In this document: positions 60,951 to 64,000 of the stretch, one piece after another
Layout of the letters: every line of letters starts with the position of its first letter
Position numbering within the stretch: position 1 is the stretch's first letter
Assembly (NCBI GenBank): GCA_028023455.1
Contig: JAQFVV010006311.1
Span: 3,439,490 to 3,503,489 of the forward strand
Reading direction: 5' to 3'
DNA length: 64,000 bases
Source: Epiperipatus broadwayi
Lineage: Eukaryota > Onychophora > Udeonychophora > Euonychophora > Peripatidae
Notes under the pieces: model-generated
Told to the model about the DNA's origin: nothing
Databases searched by the model: none
The model's input: only the letters and a program-made list of their open reading frames with translations
Translations under genes and position numbers: made by a program

Positions 60951-61844
60951 TAAATTTTTAACAACATTTACATTATTAGAACTATTATTTACAGATAACA
61001 CATATGTGTATATAATCATTAAAAACAGTCAACACTTAGACAATTCCAATATCAATAACAATTAACAATTTCAAATGGTTGTCAAGATATCAATATTGAG
61101 AAACAAATATAACCATAAAATTTATTCACAACATTATTGATATGAACTTTACATCCTCTTACGCTATCGACCTAGTAAAAAATGGGAATCACTTTTTTAG
61201 TATATGTGTGTGGTGGAATGGGGGTTACAAAATAAACCTGTGATTATTAGGATTTAAACTCCTAAATCTTCTTGCCAGAAACATTAGCCGATGTTTTATT
61301 TAAATATCATGATTGCAAACTTGTTGATATTAAAGTTGAACATATGCACAATTATGCGCACACATATCTTCGCCCACATTATAATAGACATAGAATGTGT
61401 ATGCAATAATTAAGCCATGTTTATATGTGCATTTTGCTTATGAATATATTCAAACTTTATCAACAAGTTCACTTTTGCGTATTTAAATAGAAAATAGGTA
61501 ATCGTTATTGGTGGAATATGCCTCTAACTCATAAAATAATTAAAATAATTAGAGATTTATTTTGAATAAAGTAGATTAAGATATGTTAGCCTCATCTTTT
61601 TAACTCAGTTGACCAGTAAGGCATGCAGTGAATTAATTTGATGCATTCTGTACTAATATACACATTTAAAGAGAAATAATGTGACCAAAGAAATAGATAA
61701 AGAGGACAAGAACTTTTTAATAATGTTATTTAAAAATAAAATAACCTTAAATTATTTTTGTAGATCTTTTCAAGGATACATATAAGATGAACTCAATTGT
61801 TTTTCTTATATTGTAAACTTTCATAACTATTAACTTTACTTGCA
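60951..61844. other. No supported gene
   Basis: AT-rich spacer between LINE copies B and C. Confidence 0.5.
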
Positions 61845-62769
61845 AACACAATCAAAATTATAGATCACCTACAATTTTATAACCCAATAATGCCCTTTAA
61901 CCTTAACAAAAAAATCACCTTATGGGAAGCATACAATATAATCAGCTATAATCAACAACCCATTAAAACCAGCCTTAAAGTAACCAACCAAAGACTCATT
62001 ACACACTTCAAAAGATGGAGTCTGGAACCCAAATTCCTTGACTTCATCATTAAAATAAATCTTAATGCGCTTCCCATGAATTGGTTCCTTTATCACCGAA
62101 GAGGTTTTACCAGCATTGACCCTATATGTAGTCTGTATGCTCGTGAAGATGAAACCATAGACCATATTATACACCAGTGCCCAAGACTTAAAACACTGAA
62201 AGATATAATTATAATCAATTCCAACATAAGACCTGATATGATTTTCTCACTTGAAAATGCCATTCATAATGGGTTTTTTCAATAATAAGGCTTTCTACCT
62301 TTGTCCTTTATTCCATATGGATAGTGAGATGCAAAACTCTCATGGAATTTCCCCCTTTCACAAATCATACCATTGTTTTATCAAATGCTCAAAAAAATCA
62401 AGAAATGTGACCAGCTCCTGGCCTCCAGTAAAGTCTTTGATGACACCTGGTCTTTAACTGCTCTTTCCTTTTCCTGATTATCAACTCCCACCTACCCACC
62501 ATTATAGAATAGGAAATTCTAAAAGAAAATATTCATGTTTATATAAAAAATGCTTATTCCATTAAACAAGTTCTTAGAATCTCATCACTATACCTAACCA
62601 CATAAGAGTATAACAATTGTACTCTCATAACACAATCTAGCCAGATGACAAATAGAACATTATACAATCATATTATTGTACAATTTATTCATTTATCTAT
62701 CCTTTATTAGTATGTAATCACTATTTATTGTTAATAAAATTTTTGTTGAAATGAACACAATCAAAATTA
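61845..62769 (+). mobile_element. 5'-truncated LINE with 16-bp target duplication (copy C)
   Basis: AACACAATCAAAATTA at 61845-61860 and 62754-62769 flanks an 893-bp insert. It encodes LWEAYNIISYNQQPIKTSL.., RWSLEPKFLDFIIKINLNAL.. and DPICSLYAREDETIDHI..C; the second Cys of the usual C..C has become Tyr. After a frameshift near 62280 it encodes STFVLYSIWIVRCK and KKIKKCDQLLASSK..FDDTWSL. The tail is TTAATAAAATTTTTGTTGAAATG, not pure poly(A), and resembles copy D. Copies C and D form a subfamily distinct from A and B, whose tails are poly(A). Confidence 0.9.
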
Positions 62770-63754
62770 GAGATTGTATTAAGATATATATATGTAGAAA
62801 AATTGTTTCGAATGAAGATTTTTAAAAAAAGATTGATTCTGATCTAAATTGAATTTCCCCTGTTTCCTTCCTAATGGAGGCCAAATAATATTTTCAAAAA
62901 TGAAATTTTTTATTGTTTTAAGAGAAGCCTTAAGATTTAATGAACATTTGTGAAGTATTTTTATTATTTCCTGAATAATTTTTTTAGGAGAAAAATATTT
63001 CCAGAAATTATGTAAACATGTAACAAACCCCCTCCCCTATAAACTGATTCACATTTTAAAATGGGAAAATATACAGTTTTAACTAGACCATTACAGATTA
63101 GAAGTCTTTTGCTAAAATAGACACCAATGCTTACTTAACCAGTCAATTAACAGAGAATTTTTAAATGTTTTACAATTTGAATAATATTTGTATATTGAAC
63201 ATCAAATACATTTTTATGGTTATTTACATTGAAGATGACTGAATGAATATGATTGAATATTTAAAAAATCATCACTTTACTTAGAAATTCTCAACTATGT
63301 AAACTTTTTTATTTCAAGAGATTAAAATATCAGAATATTAATGTTGCAGGTGAATGACTAAGCATTATATCATCACAGGCCTTTCTACATTTATGAACAG
63401 ATAGATGTAACTCAAAGCATTTGTTTTTTAAAATATTTTTATCTGTAATTATAAATACTGATTGTACAATATATAGATAATAGAATATTAAGATTTTATA
63501 AATTTTATGTGACTTACCTTCACATACTTAAATTATTTAACAAGTTATAAAGAAAATAAATAGAAGGAAAATAGTGAATAATTTAATATTGTGAGGAAAA
63601 CACCCTAGGTTAATAAGAAGTTAATATATTCCTGGGCAATAAAAAAAATGAAAGAGTTTTTATAGAAATTCCTAGTCATTTAATAGATATTTTTTTGTCA
63701 GTTTAACTAACAATTAATAGCAACTTTAATTTGGGTGATAATTATAAGAATAAT
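62770..63754. other. No supported gene
   Basis: AT-rich; no exon of the ADAMTS-like loci found here. Confidence 0.5.
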
Positions 63755-63850
63755 GAAACGTAATTTCTTTTTTTTTTTCATATGTCAAAGAGTTGACCTG
63801 GAAGCACTTTGACACATGAAAAATAGAAGAAGAAAGAAACGTAATTTCTT
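63755..63850 (-). mobile_element. Short SINE-derived insert with 15-bp target duplication
   Basis: GAAACGTAATTTCTT at 63755-63769 and 63836-63850 flanks 66 bp. On the minus strand the insert ends TCTTTGACATATG plus a run of A, the tail of the 11-kb SINE. Near its start it has CATGTGTCAAAGTGCTTCC, the same tail word inverted, so the insert is itself a small hairpin. It is a truncated or rearranged SINE copy. Confidence 0.85.
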
Positions 63851-64000
63851 GAGCCTTAAGAAGGCTTTGATAGCAAGTTAATAATGAAATATTTAGATGA
63901 ACTTTATTTGCTAAATTAAAAGAAGTAATATATATATATATAAAGCAGAAAAAAATAAAATATCAAAGTAATAACGTTAATTCAATAAAATAATAAAGGG
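63851..64000. other. No supported gene
   Basis: AT-rich end of window. Confidence 0.5.

Noticed and set aside
61920-62174. 84-codon minus-strand frame
   Set aside because: Antisense to LINE copy C.

Overview
This is a very AT-rich eukaryotic (metazoan-type) window. By eye it is well under 30% GC, though I did not count. It has long introns and intergenic DNA, GT..AG-bounded short exons, dense simple repeats, and decayed LINEs, SINEs and fold-back repeats. There is no prokaryotic organisation. The species cannot be named from sequence alone. Thrombospondin type-1 (TSP1) and ADAMTS cysteine-rich modules point to an animal, and RTE-like LINEs and a tRNA-Ala-derived SINE fit that.

Host genes. 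All convincing exons lie on the minus strand and encode fragments of ADAMTS-like secreted proteins. Locus B (44255 down to 23536) can be assembled into a seven-exon, about 243-residue model with matching splice phases at every junction: short hydrophobic start, TSP1 repeat, linker, ADAMTS cysteine-rich domain, C-terminal tail. It has no metalloprotease. Locus A (53739 down to 50767) has a paralogous cysteine-rich exon plus three further exons and looks incomplete at both ends. A single TSP1-type exon at 18181-18232 suggests a third copy running leftward. An alternative terminal exon of locus B (30661-30812) takes its stop codon from a dispersed repeat.

Most unusual content. Two families of tandem/fold-back repeats carry hammerhead-ribozyme cores: CTGATGA, an 11-13 nt stem-II spacer, GAAAC, 2 nt, GTC. 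One array (32865-34060, period about 410-440 bp) lies in an intron of locus B with its ribozymes in the sense orientation. The other (47415-48610, period about 375 bp) lies between loci A and B. Decayed relatives sit at 24266-24770 and 51640-52440. Direct repetition of a few-hundred-bp unit, each with a small type-I hammerhead and a paired helix I, is the hallmark of retrozymes (non-autonomous circular-RNA retroelements).

Other mobile DNA. A nearly full-length APE-type LINE (ORF1 with zinc knuckle; ORF2 with endonuclease, reverse transcriptase and CCHC-like tail) lies at 54231-60095 on the minus strand. Truncated relatives are at 60100-60950, 61845-62769 (16-bp target duplication) and 18784-19120 (12-bp target duplication). 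RTE-like LINE fragments lie at 28560-30240 (minus) and 36060-36850 (plus), and a degraded LINE C-terminus at 49830-50400. A tRNA-derived SINE with target duplications is at 10987-11121, with truncated relatives at 26400-26440 and 63755-63850. Long inverted repeats occur at 7579-8095, 9877-10100, 27830-28525 and 34800-35590. Large microsatellites are (TA)n at 371-414, (GAGT)n/(GA)n at 24798-24924 and (AAT)n at 40748-40979.

Left third (1-18 kb). Apart from repeats and a less AT-rich, CpG-containing stretch near 14.85-16.6 kb, I see no supportable gene there.
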